Below, in pieces: positions 9,092-17,214 of a stretch of 36,639 nucleotides of DNA (its first letter is position 1; each line of letters opens with the position of its first letter). The notes under the pieces are model-generated. The model ran no database searches. It was not told the origin of the DNA and saw only the letters and a program-made list of their open reading frames with translations. A program made the position numbers and the translations under genes. The stretch spans positions 1-36,639 of the forward strand of contig JAFZME010000127.1 of NCBI GenBank assembly GCA_017553405.1. Reading direction: 5' to 3'. This DNA is from Bacteroidales bacterium. Lineage in GTDB: Bacteria > Bacteroidota > Bacteroidia > Bacteroidales > UBA932.

Positions 9092-12046
9092 TTAGAATCC
9101 GATCTGTACGCCGAAGACGAACTGGAAGGCGGAAGGATAGTAGGAAATGCTTCCGCCGAAAGTGCCCGGAGTCATCCCGTTGACGGGATAGACCGACGGA
9201 TCCACTCCGGTGAAACGCCTGAACGTGTAGAGGTTGGAAGCCGTGAAGAACGCGCGGATCTTCTCGATGAACTTCCTGTTGAAATTGTGAGTGTAGCCAA
9301 GGCTCACCTGATCGAGCTTGAGATAGTCGCCCGGCTCTAAGAAGTAGTCGGTGAGCACGTTGCGGCCCTTGGTGACCGCGGCGTTCTTCGCATATGCCGA
9401 TGTGAGAACATTGGTCGTCATACTCTGGAGCCCGTAGTAGAAATCGTGGACGTTGAATATCTCGAATCCGAGGGCGCTCCTGAGCGAGAGGCTGAAGTCA
9501 AACTCCTTGTAGGTCAAGGTGGTGGAGAACGAGCCGGTGAACTTAGGAAGACCGTTGCCGGTAATCGCCTTGTCGGCGTCCGTGCCCTGGGCTATCGGGA
9601 TGATGCGTCCGTCGGCCGCATAGATCAGCCAGTCTCCGCGCGTGTCCACGCCTGCATAGCGGTAGGTGTAGTAGTTGCCCACCCTTTGGCCTTCCTGCAG
9701 ACGCTGCAGGGAGCCGGGGTTGTTGGGATTGGACATCGAGCACATCGACACGTAATCCTGACCGGTGAATATGTCGTTGGAGAAGCTCTCGAACTTGTTG
9801 TCGGAGGTCGCGCCGATGATGGTGAACGTCCAGTTGAGATCCTCCGTGCGTATCGGATTGACCGTGATGTCGAACTCGAAGCCCTGGTTGCGCATAGAGC
9901 CCACGTTGGCGATGATGGTCGAAGCGAGGTTCGGCGGGACGGCCACGTTGTAGGAACCCAACAAGTCCACCTGATGGCGGTTGAAGTAGTTGAGGCTGCC
10001 GGTGATGCGGTATTTCCAGAAGCTGAAGTCTATACCGACGTTCTGGTTGTAGCCCTTCTCCCAGCGGAGGTCGGGGTTGACGTTGCCGGAAGGGCCCCAG
10101 ACCTTGAAACGGTCGCCGTTGTACTGGTAGTAGCCGAAGGCCCGGTAGGTCGAAAGCGAAAGGTAGTTGCCGATATCCTGGTTGCCGGTGACACCGAAGT
10201 CGTAGCGGATCTTCAGTTCGTCGAGCCAGGAGGATGTCTTCTCCATAAACGGCTCCTCGCTGATGCGCCAGCCCACTGAAACGGCGGGGAAGTTACCCCA
10301 CTTGTGGTTGGCGCCGAAGCGGGAGGAGCCCTCGTGACGGATGGACGCCGAAAGCAGGTATCTCTCCTTCCAGTCGTAGTTGACACGGGCGAAGAAGGAG
10401 ATGAGGGTGTTGTCGGACTTGCTCGAGGACATCAGCACCTTGCCGTCCTCGCTCGCGAGGGAGCCCTCGCCGAGGTTGTTGTAGGTCGTGGCGTCGGTGG
10501 TGAAGTTGGTGTTGTTGGCCGCGAAGTTCTCGCCGACGTTGTAGGCAAAGGAATATCCGGCCATAAGGCGGAGCCTGTGGTCCTTGAGGAGCATTGAGAA
10601 ATTGGTCACCCACTCGAGGTTGACAAGCTGCGAGGTGTTGTCCTCCTTCTCGGCATAGCCGGTCGTGCCCGCGTTGACCTGCGCGGAATACGTGGACGGC
10701 TCATAGTAGCTGTGGTATTTGTCCACTATGTGGTCCGACAGAGTGACCATCGTGTTGAGTTCGAAGTTCGGATGGGCCGGGGTGAACAGCGGGAGGAGAT
10801 TGAGCTTCGCCGTGGCGTTCATCTCGAGGATGCGCACCTTGTCGAAGTTGATGACCTCTTTTGCCGTCTCCACGATGTTGGAGCCCGTGACGCCCGCCGC
10901 GAACTGGTAGTAGCCGTTCGGCGAAGTCTCGTCATAGACCGGATAGGTCGGGTTGTTCTGCAGGATGGCGCCGAAGCCGACCGAATTGTTCTTCCGGATC
11001 ACGCGCGGGGTAATCGCCGCGGAGAATGAGAACAGGCCGCTCTTGGTGGTGTGGTTCATAGTGGCACGCGCGCCGTACTCGCGGCGGTCCGAACGCAGGT
11101 CGATACCGGTGGCGTAGCGGTAGTCCGCCGTCACACGGTAGTTGGTCCTGGCATTGCCGCCCGAAAGGGTGAGCGTGTGCATATGCGTCATACCCGTACG
11201 GGTGGCCTCCTTGAACCAGTCGGTGCTGGCGCCGAAGTCCGCGAGCGGATTGTTGACGCAGCGGTAGGCGCGGTACTGCTCCGGGGTGAGCATCTGCAGT
11301 TCGCGCTTGGCCTGGTTGATGGTGAACGATCCGCTGTACTGTGTGTGGATGGAGCCGTCGCGCGAACCCTTTTTGAGGTTGACGAGAATGACGCCGTTGC
11401 CGCCACGCGTACCGTAGATCGCTGAAGCCGCACCGTCCTTGAGGACGTCGATGGACTCGATATCCGCCGGGTTGATATTGGTCATATCGCCTCCGGGAAT
11501 GCCGTCGATGACATACAGAGGACCCGTCCCCGCCTGGCGGGAAGCAACGCCACGGATCTGGATGTTGGCCTGATGGTTGGGGTCGGCGGACTGGCTGTTG
11601 TCGACGCTCAGGCCGGACACCTTGCCCTGCAGGAGCATCCTGGAGTCAAGCGAGGTGACCTGGTTGAGGTCCTTGGCCGACACGTGGGAGATGGCGGAAG
11701 TCATCTCCTTTTTCTTCATAGTGCCGTAACCGACGACGACGACCTCGTCGATGGTGTTGACCGCGGCCTCAAGCACGACACGAAGGTCCTTCTGCCCCTG
11801 GTAGCGGATCACCTTGTCCTGGAAGCCGATGAACGAAATGACGACATCCTGTCCCTTGTCGAGGACGAGGGAGAATTTGCCGTCGAGATCTGTGATGGCT
11901 CCGCTCTGAGTGCCCTGGATAAAGACGGACGCGCCGATGACCGGTTCGCCGTCCTCATCCACGACCACCCCCGTAAAGGGATCCTGCGCCGCCGCCATAA
12001 ACGGCAGAAGCAGGGCCGAGAGCAAAGCCAGAATGTTTCTTGACAT
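9092..12046 (-). CDS. SusC/RagA family TonB-linked outer-membrane transporter (SusC2, 984 aa)
   Basis: Signal peptide MSRNILALLSALLLPFMAAAQ. Residues about 24-95 form the carboxypeptidase-D-regulatory-like domain (TGVVVDEDGEPVIGASVFIQ), followed by the family motif VVVVGYG at 102-108. The plug domain follows with RGVAS, PLYVIDGIPGGD, DIESIDVLKDGAASAIYGTRGGNGVILV, and then a long beta-barrel ending in an aromatic terminus (FGVQIGF). This is the import channel for the substrate bound by SusD2, energised by TonB/ExbBD, which are not in the window. The start lies 16 nt after the stop of the GDPD lipoprotein gene, so the barrel is expressed behind the first Sus module. No N-terminal FecR-interacting (STN) extension is visible, so ECF-sigma signalling through this protein is unlikely. 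Confidence 0.97.
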   Translation of the reverse strand: MSRNILALLSALLLPFMAAAQDPFTGVVVDEDGEPVIGASVFIQGTQSGAITDLDGKFSLVLDKGQDVVISFIGFQDKVIRYQGQKDLRVVLEAAVNTIDEVVVVGYGTMKKKEMTSAISHVSAKDLNQVTSLDSRMLLQGKVSGLSVDNSQSADPNHQANIQIRGVASRQAGTGPLYVIDGIPGGDMTNINPADIESIDVLKDGAASAIYGTRGGNGVILVNLKKGSRDGSIHTQYSGSFTINQAKRELQMLTPEQYRAYRCVNNPLADFGASTDWFKEATRTGMTHMHTLTLSGGNARTNYRVTADYRYATGIDLRSDRREYGARATMNHTTKSGLFSFSAAITPRVIRKNNSVGFGAILQNNPTYPVYDETSPNGYYQFAAGVTGSNIVETAKEVINFDKVRILEMNATAKLNLLPLFTPAHPNFELNTMVTLSDHIVDKYHSYYEPSTYSAQVNAGTTGYAEKEDNTSQLVNLEWVTNFSMLLKDHRLRLMAGYSFAYNVGENFAANNTNFTTDATTYNNLGEGSLASEDGKVLMSSSKSDNTLISFFARVNYDWKERYLLSASIRHEGSSRFGANHKWGNFPAVSVGWRISEEPFMEKTSSWLDELKIRYDFGVTGNQDIGNYLSLSTYRAFGYYQYNGDRFKVWGPSGNVNPDLRWEKGYNQNVGIDFSFWKYRITGSLNYFNRHQVDLLGSYNVAVPPNLASTIIANVGSMRNQGFEFDITVNPIRTEDLNWTFTIIGATSDNKFESFSNDIFTGQDYVSMCSMSNPNNPGSLQRLQEGQRVGNYYTYRYAGVDTRGDWLIYAADGRIIPIAQGTDADKAITGNGLPKFTGSFSTTLTYKEFDFSLSLRSALGFEIFNVHDFYYGLQSMTTNVLTSAYAKNAAVTKGRNVLTDYFLEPGDYLKLDQVSLGYTHNFNRKFIEKIRAFFTASNLYTFRRFTGVDPSVYPVNGMTPGTFGGSISYYPSAFQFVFGVQIGF

Positions 12047-12062
12047 ATACTATTGTTTTTCC

Positions 12063-13274
12063 TTAATTCTGAAGAAGTGTCTTCCCGTATTCGAGAAGGG
12101 CAGCACGCGCCTCGGCGCCGGTGTCGACGTGGATGCACTGGCAGGCCGGGAACACCTCGAAGATATTCTGCACCTGGGCCACCTTGAAATCCTTCGGATA
12201 GAGCTGGCCGCTGTTCGTGGTGTAAATCGCATTGACGGTAAGAAGCGTGCCTGCATTGACCGCATTGGCCACCGTCGATGCCGACGTGGGGCTGCCTGTG
12301 GATCCGTCCCGCGATGCGGACGCCTTGGTCGCCTTCCATTCACACTGGGTGAAATAGAGGTTGCCGGCTACTCCGTTGTCGACGAGTTCCTTGCCGTGAC
12401 TCACCCAGCTGTAGACATTGCACTGCGGGTTGGTCTGGAATGCCGTCTTGATCTTCTCAAGGGAGTTGCAATAGACGAGCACCTGCTGCGTCATTCCCTT
12501 TTTCTCTATGGCGGTCACGACATCCGGGATGGATGCATTGCGGTCACCGAGGTCGACGTTGACGTAGATTCCCCCTTCCTTGCACGCATCCAGATATTCA
12601 TCGAAGGTGAGCATCCTATATTCCGTGACGTTGCCGTTGCGGTCTTTGAGGTTCAATTGCTTGATCTGGGAGAGAGTCTTGCTTGCAATGGAGCCGCTGC
12701 CGTTGGTCTCCCTGCCGAGGTCGGCGTCGTGAGAGACCACGAGAATGCCGTCCTTGGTGGTGTAGAGGTCCGTCTCCACGATATCCACCTTATCCTCGAC
12801 GCATTTCATAATGGCGGCTTCGGAGTTCTCCGGGATGGTCCAGTCGGAGGAATTGGCCCTGTGGGCCATCACAAGACACAGGTTCGGGTTGGCCTTGAGC
12901 CTCTGCGCAAGAGACTGCAGCGCTTCGAGCTTCTCCACCCAGACCTTGAAAGTCTGCTTCTCCAGCTCGGCCGGCTCCATAGTGACGGTTATCGTCTTGG
13001 AACCGGAGTTCTCGAATGCATAGGAAAGCAGCCCGGGGCCGGTCCTGGTCAGCGTCTTCTCCTTGCCGAACTTGACGGTCACCTCAGTCGAGGAAGAGAT
13101 ATTGGAGATGGTGACAACCACCTTCTCCCCCTTCATCGCCCTTCCGGAAATCGCCTGATGACAGACCACTGTGGGCGGCAGATTCAGGCCGCCGCCCTTG
13201 TTCTTGTCGCACGACACTGCCGCCGCCACAAGGCAGCAGCACAGGGCCGTGAGAATCACAAATCTGAATTTCAT
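12063..13274 (-). CDS. PKD-like + glycerophosphodiester phosphodiesterase lipoprotein (403 aa)
   Basis: Lipoprotein signal with Cys22 (AAAVSC). Residues about 30-115 look like a PKD/Ig-type beta-sandwich. From about 130 the GDPD (GlpQ/UgpQ-type TIM barrel) begins. AHRAN carries the catalytic His138 and Arg139, IPEN gives Glu149-Asn150, VETDL gives the metal ligands Glu167 and Asp169, and SHD gives the second catalytic His182. All key residues of the family are present, so activity is plausible: hydrolysis of glycerophosphodiesters to sn-glycerol-3-phosphate and an alcohol at the cell surface or in the periplasm. The C-terminal half is more divergent than in housekeeping GlpQ. It is the second GDPD of the operon (the other is fused, 17215-20328) and sits 16 nt upstream of SusC2. 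Confidence 0.9.
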   Translation of the reverse strand: MKFRFVILTALCCCLVAAAVSCDKNKGGGLNLPPTVVCHQAISGRAMKGEKVVVTISNISSSTEVTVKFGKEKTLTRTGPGLLSYAFENSGSKTITVTMEPAELEKQTFKVWVEKLEALQSLAQRLKANPNLCLVMAHRANSSDWTIPENSEAAIMKCVEDKVDIVETDLYTTKDGILVVSHDADLGRETNGSGSIASKTLSQIKQLNLKDRNGNVTEYRMLTFDEYLDACKEGGIYVNVDLGDRNASIPDVVTAIEKKGMTQQVLVYCNSLEKIKTAFQTNPQCNVYSWVSHGKELVDNGVAGNLYFTQCEWKATKASASRDGSTGSPTSASTVANAVNAGTLLTVNAIYTTNSGQLYPKDFKVAQVQNIFEVFPACQCIHVDTGAEARAALLEYGKTLLQN

Positions 13275-13286
13275 ATTGATAACGTA

Positions 13287-16200
13287 TTAATTCTGCTGAT
13301 AAGCCCCCGGCCACCAGGTGCCCGTACGGGCGATGCCGCGACCGTCGTACGTGTAGTCTTTCGTGGAATTCAGCCAGGTCTTGAAGTACGCGCCGGCATT
13401 GGTACTGCCAAGCGCAGCGCAAGTCTGAGTGTAAGCATCGATAGCTCCTTCTACATCACTCGAGGTTGCCGCTGTAAAACCTGCCAGAGGGCCTGTCCAG
13501 CTATAGACGCCGTAATACGGAGAAGTTGTGGTATTTAACTCCCACGCACCGGAAGTGAATGAGGAGGCGGTACAGTTTGTCAAATCCGTCGCATCGTCCG
13601 CGCCGCAGGATCCACTCATTGCGTTATGGCCGTTCGACGTCGTGCTGGAAGTGGCGGAGTGTATAATCTTAGATGCCGCTCTGGTATTGACAAGAATATT
13701 GTTGCAAAGCCGGACGGACTGACCGTTAGCACGAATCAGGTATGGCGAATTACTGATAACCGTACTGTTAATAATAAGGATAGGCGTATCACCATTGATT
13801 TCCACACAACTATCATTAGGAGAGCCTTGCGTAAAGCTGTTGTTATAGAACGTACAATTGTTTATACAGGCTGCAGCTGTACTTGCGCCGCCGTGAACAG
13901 ACATTCCCCAGGCGGAGTTTTCCGACATTTTGTTGTTATAGAACGCACAGCTGTTTAAGAATATGGCCGAATTTCCCTCATAGTTGATCACGGCGCGGGA
14001 TCCCCCGGTATTGTCGGTAAATATGCACCGATTGGCTTTTAGGATTCCGTATTGTTTCAAAGAAATAACAATGCCGAAACGGTATGCCTTATTACCAGAG
14101 AATACACAATCCGCCACATCGATAGTTATAACCTTTCCACTTGCTCCTTCCGCCCTTATGGCAGCTCCATAATTGTCACCGCTGGCGGCAGTGCCAACCT
14201 GGTTATTTTTGAATGTTGATCTTTTGGCATTAATTTTTACTGTTCCGCCGTTGGTGCCACCCGTATAGACATAGATAGCGCCTCCCTGTTTGGTGGCTGC
14301 GCTCTTGCAACTGCTTACTTCTGTATCATTCAGATTGAGCGTACCTTTCACCATATAAATCATACCGCCGGCACTAGCCAACGCGTCTCCCCCTGTAATT
14401 TTACAGCGGTTAAAGGTATAGGTGCCGTTCTCCTGACAGAAAGAGCCGCCCGAGCTTGTCATAGCGTCATTATTCGTAAAAGTACAGTCATTGCATTCAA
14501 CAGTGGCGGCCGAATTCATATGAAAAACGGCACCGGATTGATAGATTTTGTTATCGGTGAAGGTGCATGTGTTGAATGTGGCTTTCCCAGTTCCTCCGAA
14601 ACGGGCGACGGCGCCGTGGAAGTTGCCGGCAGAGCCGTTCTTGGACTCCCCGCTTCGGCCGATATTGTCGTGGAAAGAGCAGTCGGTAAAGGTTATCGTA
14701 CTGCTAGTGCCCGGTTCAATATTGAGAGCGCCTCCATTACGGCCACGGCAGGCTGTGAATTCGCAATTACTAGCCGTGAAAGAAGTAACAGACTTAATAG
14801 AAATGGCTCCGCCGTTGGAATATTCGACCGTGCTGTCGTCTTCCTGACCCGCCTCGCAGCCGTCAAACTTGGCGTAGCTGATTGAATAGGTCTTGGAATT
14901 TGCTAACCAGATGGCGCCGCCGTTGGCTGTTTGACCATAACCGGTTCCGCTAGCGTCAAGTGTTTTGCAGTTGGTAAACGTAACTTTTGAATCGCTTGTC
15001 CCCGTGATGGTAAAGTTCCCCATCGCAAAGATGGCCCCGCCGTGGAAGAAGGCGGTATTGCCGCTGAAACTGGTACCAGCATTGATTTTCAAGGTGCTGG
15101 ATGCACCGGTGATGCCGATAGATCCTCCGCATCCGTTAGGGGCTGTGTTGTTCTCAAATGTACAGGCGTTGATGGTCAACGTTCCGCTCCCGCGATTGAA
15201 AATGGCACCGCCTGCCACGTTGTCGTCAAGGGCTGTACCCGTACTGGAAGTCAACTCGCCGTTTCCAGATCTGGATTGATCGCCTTTGTTGGCGGTGTTG
15301 GCGGTGAAAGTACATCTGGTAAAAGTAGCGGAAGAAGAACTTTCCAGAGAAATGGCACCACCTTGACCTGTACAACTGTTGGATGTAAAGGTGCAGTCTT
15401 CAAACGTCGTATTAGCGCTGCTGCCAGTGTGGAATGCGCCACCGTAGGTGGGACAACTGTTGCTGGTGAATGCGCAGTGGTCAAAGGTCACATTGGTCTG
15501 ACCACCATTCTGAATAGCGCCGGAAGTGTTGGACGCGCTGTTGTTCTCAAAAGTACAGTAAGAGAATGTCTTAGCCCCCTCATTGCCATTGGGTAAATAC
15601 AGCGCACCTGCATTGCGGGCGTAGTTTCCTTTGAAATAACAGTGTGAAAGGGAGAGGGCGGCCTTATATGCAATAATACCAGCACCACTCTTTGCGGTGG
15701 TGTTCTTGTTGTCGAGAATACGGCAATAGTCAAGGTTGATTGAACAATTACCTGTTGTACCGGCGGCACAATTCAGCGCACCATCATCCTTGCTGCCGTC
15801 GAATTTGGCATCCTTGAAGGTAATGCCTTGGAAAGTGATATTTGTCTGATTGCCAAACACGAAGATTCCCGCCTCTTCGTTGCCGGTAAAGGCGGTGCAG
15901 TTGGTCGGGGCCGTTGCTTCGGCAGTCGGTATTGTCCAGCCGGAGGTGTTCGTACCTGTCAGATTATCGGGATAACCGCCCTTGAAGGTCAGAGCTACCT
16001 GTTTGCTGTATCCGTTAAACTCAACCTTGACTCTCTTGGAGGTCTCACCCTCTGCCAGGTAGTAGTCGCCCTTGGCCATATGGAAGGTGACGCCGTCGAG
16101 GACGGAGGCTTGGTATTCTGCAGCGCCCTCAACCTGCTTGATGAGGCCCCGGAGTTCGGCGGTGCCGAGAGCGTTCTCCCAGTTCTTGCCGTTCTTCTTG

Positions 16201-17030
16201 CCGGCACCGGCGGGGGTGACGAAGTAGTTGGAGATGCTCTTGTTGTCGATAGCGCCGAGGGTGGTGATGGTCCCGCGGGCAAGTGCGACCTCGACCGGAA
16301 GGTATGCGGCCGGAGCAGTGTTTTCGCCCTCATAGAGGGAGACTGAGAAGCCGCCTTCGAGGGTGCAAGGGAGCACCGAGATGTAGTAATCGCCGGCGCC
16401 GCTCAGCGTCACCTCAATCTCCTTGGCAGGGCTGGTCACCTCGCCAAGGGCAGGAGCGCCGGACATATCGACGGGGACCGTACCGGCGAGGGTTTCACCC
16501 TTTCCGCCGCGGAAGACCGCCTTGGTGTAGGAGGCGCCGCTCACGGAGAATTTAACGAGTGCCGTGATGTTGGCAAACTGGAAGTCGAGGTCGGCGTCGG
16601 TCGTCTTGGCGACAGCGATGTTGGCGGCGGCGAAAGCGCCGGTCTGGCTGGCCGGGACTGTTACCGTCAGTGTTTCGTCGGCAAAAGCCGAAGCAACTCC
16701 CGAAGGATAGGCCGCATAGTAAAAGTCGGCCTCGCCGGGCGTCGCGGCGGGCGTAAATGTCGTGGTGACATCGGCAGAAGCGGCCGTCGCGGTCGTGCTG
16801 CCACCATCCCAATACACGGAAATCTCGTCTCCGACGGCCCATTTGACTATTTTTTCATTGCCTTCGCCATCCTCGACGGTGGTCTTTGTGAGTTCGCCGG
16901 TAGTGGCGGTGAAGACAAATTCATCCTGTGCGGGCAGGACATCCTCGTCCTGCACCTTCTCTTTGTTACAGGAAATCGCTGTTGCGGTCAGTACCGCTGA
17001 AGCAAGCAAATAGTAGAATATACGTTTCAT
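13287..17030 (-). CDS. Giant fimbrillin-like + Pmp-type beta-helix lipoprotein (1247 aa)
   Basis: Lipoprotein signal MKRIFYYLLASAVLTATAIS with Cys21. Residues about 33-260 form a fimbrillin-like N-terminal domain (TKTTVEDGEG...VKWAVGDEISVYW, then a strand-rich segment with DYYISVLPC). From about 268 (NYFVTPAGAGKKNGKNW) a very long beta-helix follows, with Pmp-like FxxN and GGA/GGAI repeats (CTFENN, CAFTSN...YGGAFHT, CTFTSN...GGAISL). The C-terminus DGRGIARTGTWWPGAYQ is choice-of-anchor-Q-like. It is clearly paralogous to the partial gene at the left edge: both share TALDDNVAGGAI, APNGCGG, FFHGGAIFA/YFHGGAIFA and GNFHGA in the same order. The start lies 11 nt after the 50-aa peptide stop. No catalytic residues are recognised; role inferred as surface adhesin or receptor. 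Confidence 0.9.
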   Translation of the reverse strand: MKRIFYYLLASAVLTATAISCNKEKVQDEDVLPAQDEFVFTATTGELTKTTVEDGEGNEKIVKWAVGDEISVYWDGGSTTATAASADVTTTFTPAATPGEADFYYAAYPSGVASAFADETLTVTVPASQTGAFAAANIAVAKTTDADLDFQFANITALVKFSVSGASYTKAVFRGGKGETLAGTVPVDMSGAPALGEVTSPAKEIEVTLSGAGDYYISVLPCTLEGGFSVSLYEGENTAPAAYLPVEVALARGTITTLGAIDNKSISNYFVTPAGAGKKNGKNWENALGTAELRGLIKQVEGAAEYQASVLDGVTFHMAKGDYYLAEGETSKRVKVEFNGYSKQVALTFKGGYPDNLTGTNTSGWTIPTAEATAPTNCTAFTGNEEAGIFVFGNQTNITFQGITFKDAKFDGSKDDGALNCAAGTTGNCSINLDYCRILDNKNTTAKSGAGIIAYKAALSLSHCYFKGNYARNAGALYLPNGNEGAKTFSYCTFENNSASNTSGAIQNGGQTNVTFDHCAFTSNSCPTYGGAFHTGSSANTTFEDCTFTSNSCTGQGGAISLESSSSATFTRCTFTANTANKGDQSRSGNGELTSSTGTALDDNVAGGAIFNRGSGTLTINACTFENNTAPNGCGGSIGITGASSTLKINAGTSFSGNTAFFHGGAIFAMGNFTITGTSDSKVTFTNCKTLDASGTGYGQTANGGAIWLANSKTYSISYAKFDGCEAGQEDDSTVEYSNGGAISIKSVTSFTASNCEFTACRGRNGGALNIEPGTSSTITFTDCSFHDNIGRSGESKNGSAGNFHGAVARFGGTGKATFNTCTFTDNKIYQSGAVFHMNSAATVECNDCTFTNNDAMTSSGGSFCQENGTYTFNRCKITGGDALASAGGMIYMVKGTLNLNDTEVSSCKSAATKQGGAIYVYTGGTNGGTVKINAKRSTFKNNQVGTAASGDNYGAAIRAEGASGKVITIDVADCVFSGNKAYRFGIVISLKQYGILKANRCIFTDNTGGSRAVINYEGNSAIFLNSCAFYNNKMSENSAWGMSVHGGASTAAACINNCTFYNNSFTQGSPNDSCVEINGDTPILIINSTVISNSPYLIRANGQSVRLCNNILVNTRAASKIIHSATSSTTSNGHNAMSGSCGADDATDLTNCTASSFTSGAWELNTTTSPYYGVYSWTGPLAGFTAATSSDVEGAIDAYTQTCAALGSTNAGAYFKTWLNSTKDYTYDGRGIARTGTWWPGAYQQN

Positions 17031-17041
17031 AGTGCCTTCAT

Positions 17042-17194
17042 TTAATCGTTATCGTCACCCCAATATTCATCCCAGTCAACAATTACCTCGGTGTAGCCGG
17101 AGGCTCCGCCGAGAATCTTTTCCTGTGGCGAGAACGATATTTCGTCTGCCCACGGAGGCACATAAGGCCCGCTTTTCACGTGATAAATGTTCAT
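17042..17194 (-). CDS. 50-aa acidic-tailed peptide upstream of giant Pmp lipoprotein
   Basis: Translated from ATG at 17192-17194 to TAA at 17042-17044. It begins MNIYHVKSGPYVPPWADEI, has ILGGASGYTE in the middle and ends very acidic and aromatic (DWDEYWGDDND). It is bracketed by a 20-nt gap after the GDPD-PQQ fusion and an 11-nt gap before the 1247-aa lipoprotein, so without it there would be a lone 184-nt hole in an otherwise seamless operon. There is no signal peptide or transmembrane stretch. Like the 41-aa peptide at 3510-3635 it sits immediately before a giant fimbrillin/Pmp gene and shares a short LG(S/G)A segment followed by an acidic end. Sequence similarity is otherwise weak. Function unknown; secreted tag, chaperone-like partner, modified peptide precursor or regulatory leader are all possible. 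Confidence 0.6.
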   Translation of the reverse strand: MNIYHVKSGPYVPPWADEISFSPQEKILGGASGYTEVIVDWDEYWGDDND

Positions 17195-17214
17195 ATTATG
17201 TGGTCTGTTACTTT

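Noticed and set aside
17042-17194. Reading ILGGASG in the 50-aa peptide as a double-glycine leader of a bacteriocin or RiPP
   Set aside because: No C39 peptidase/ABC exporter or modification enzyme is nearby, and the 41-aa counterpart has LGS rather than GG. Kept only as a possibility.
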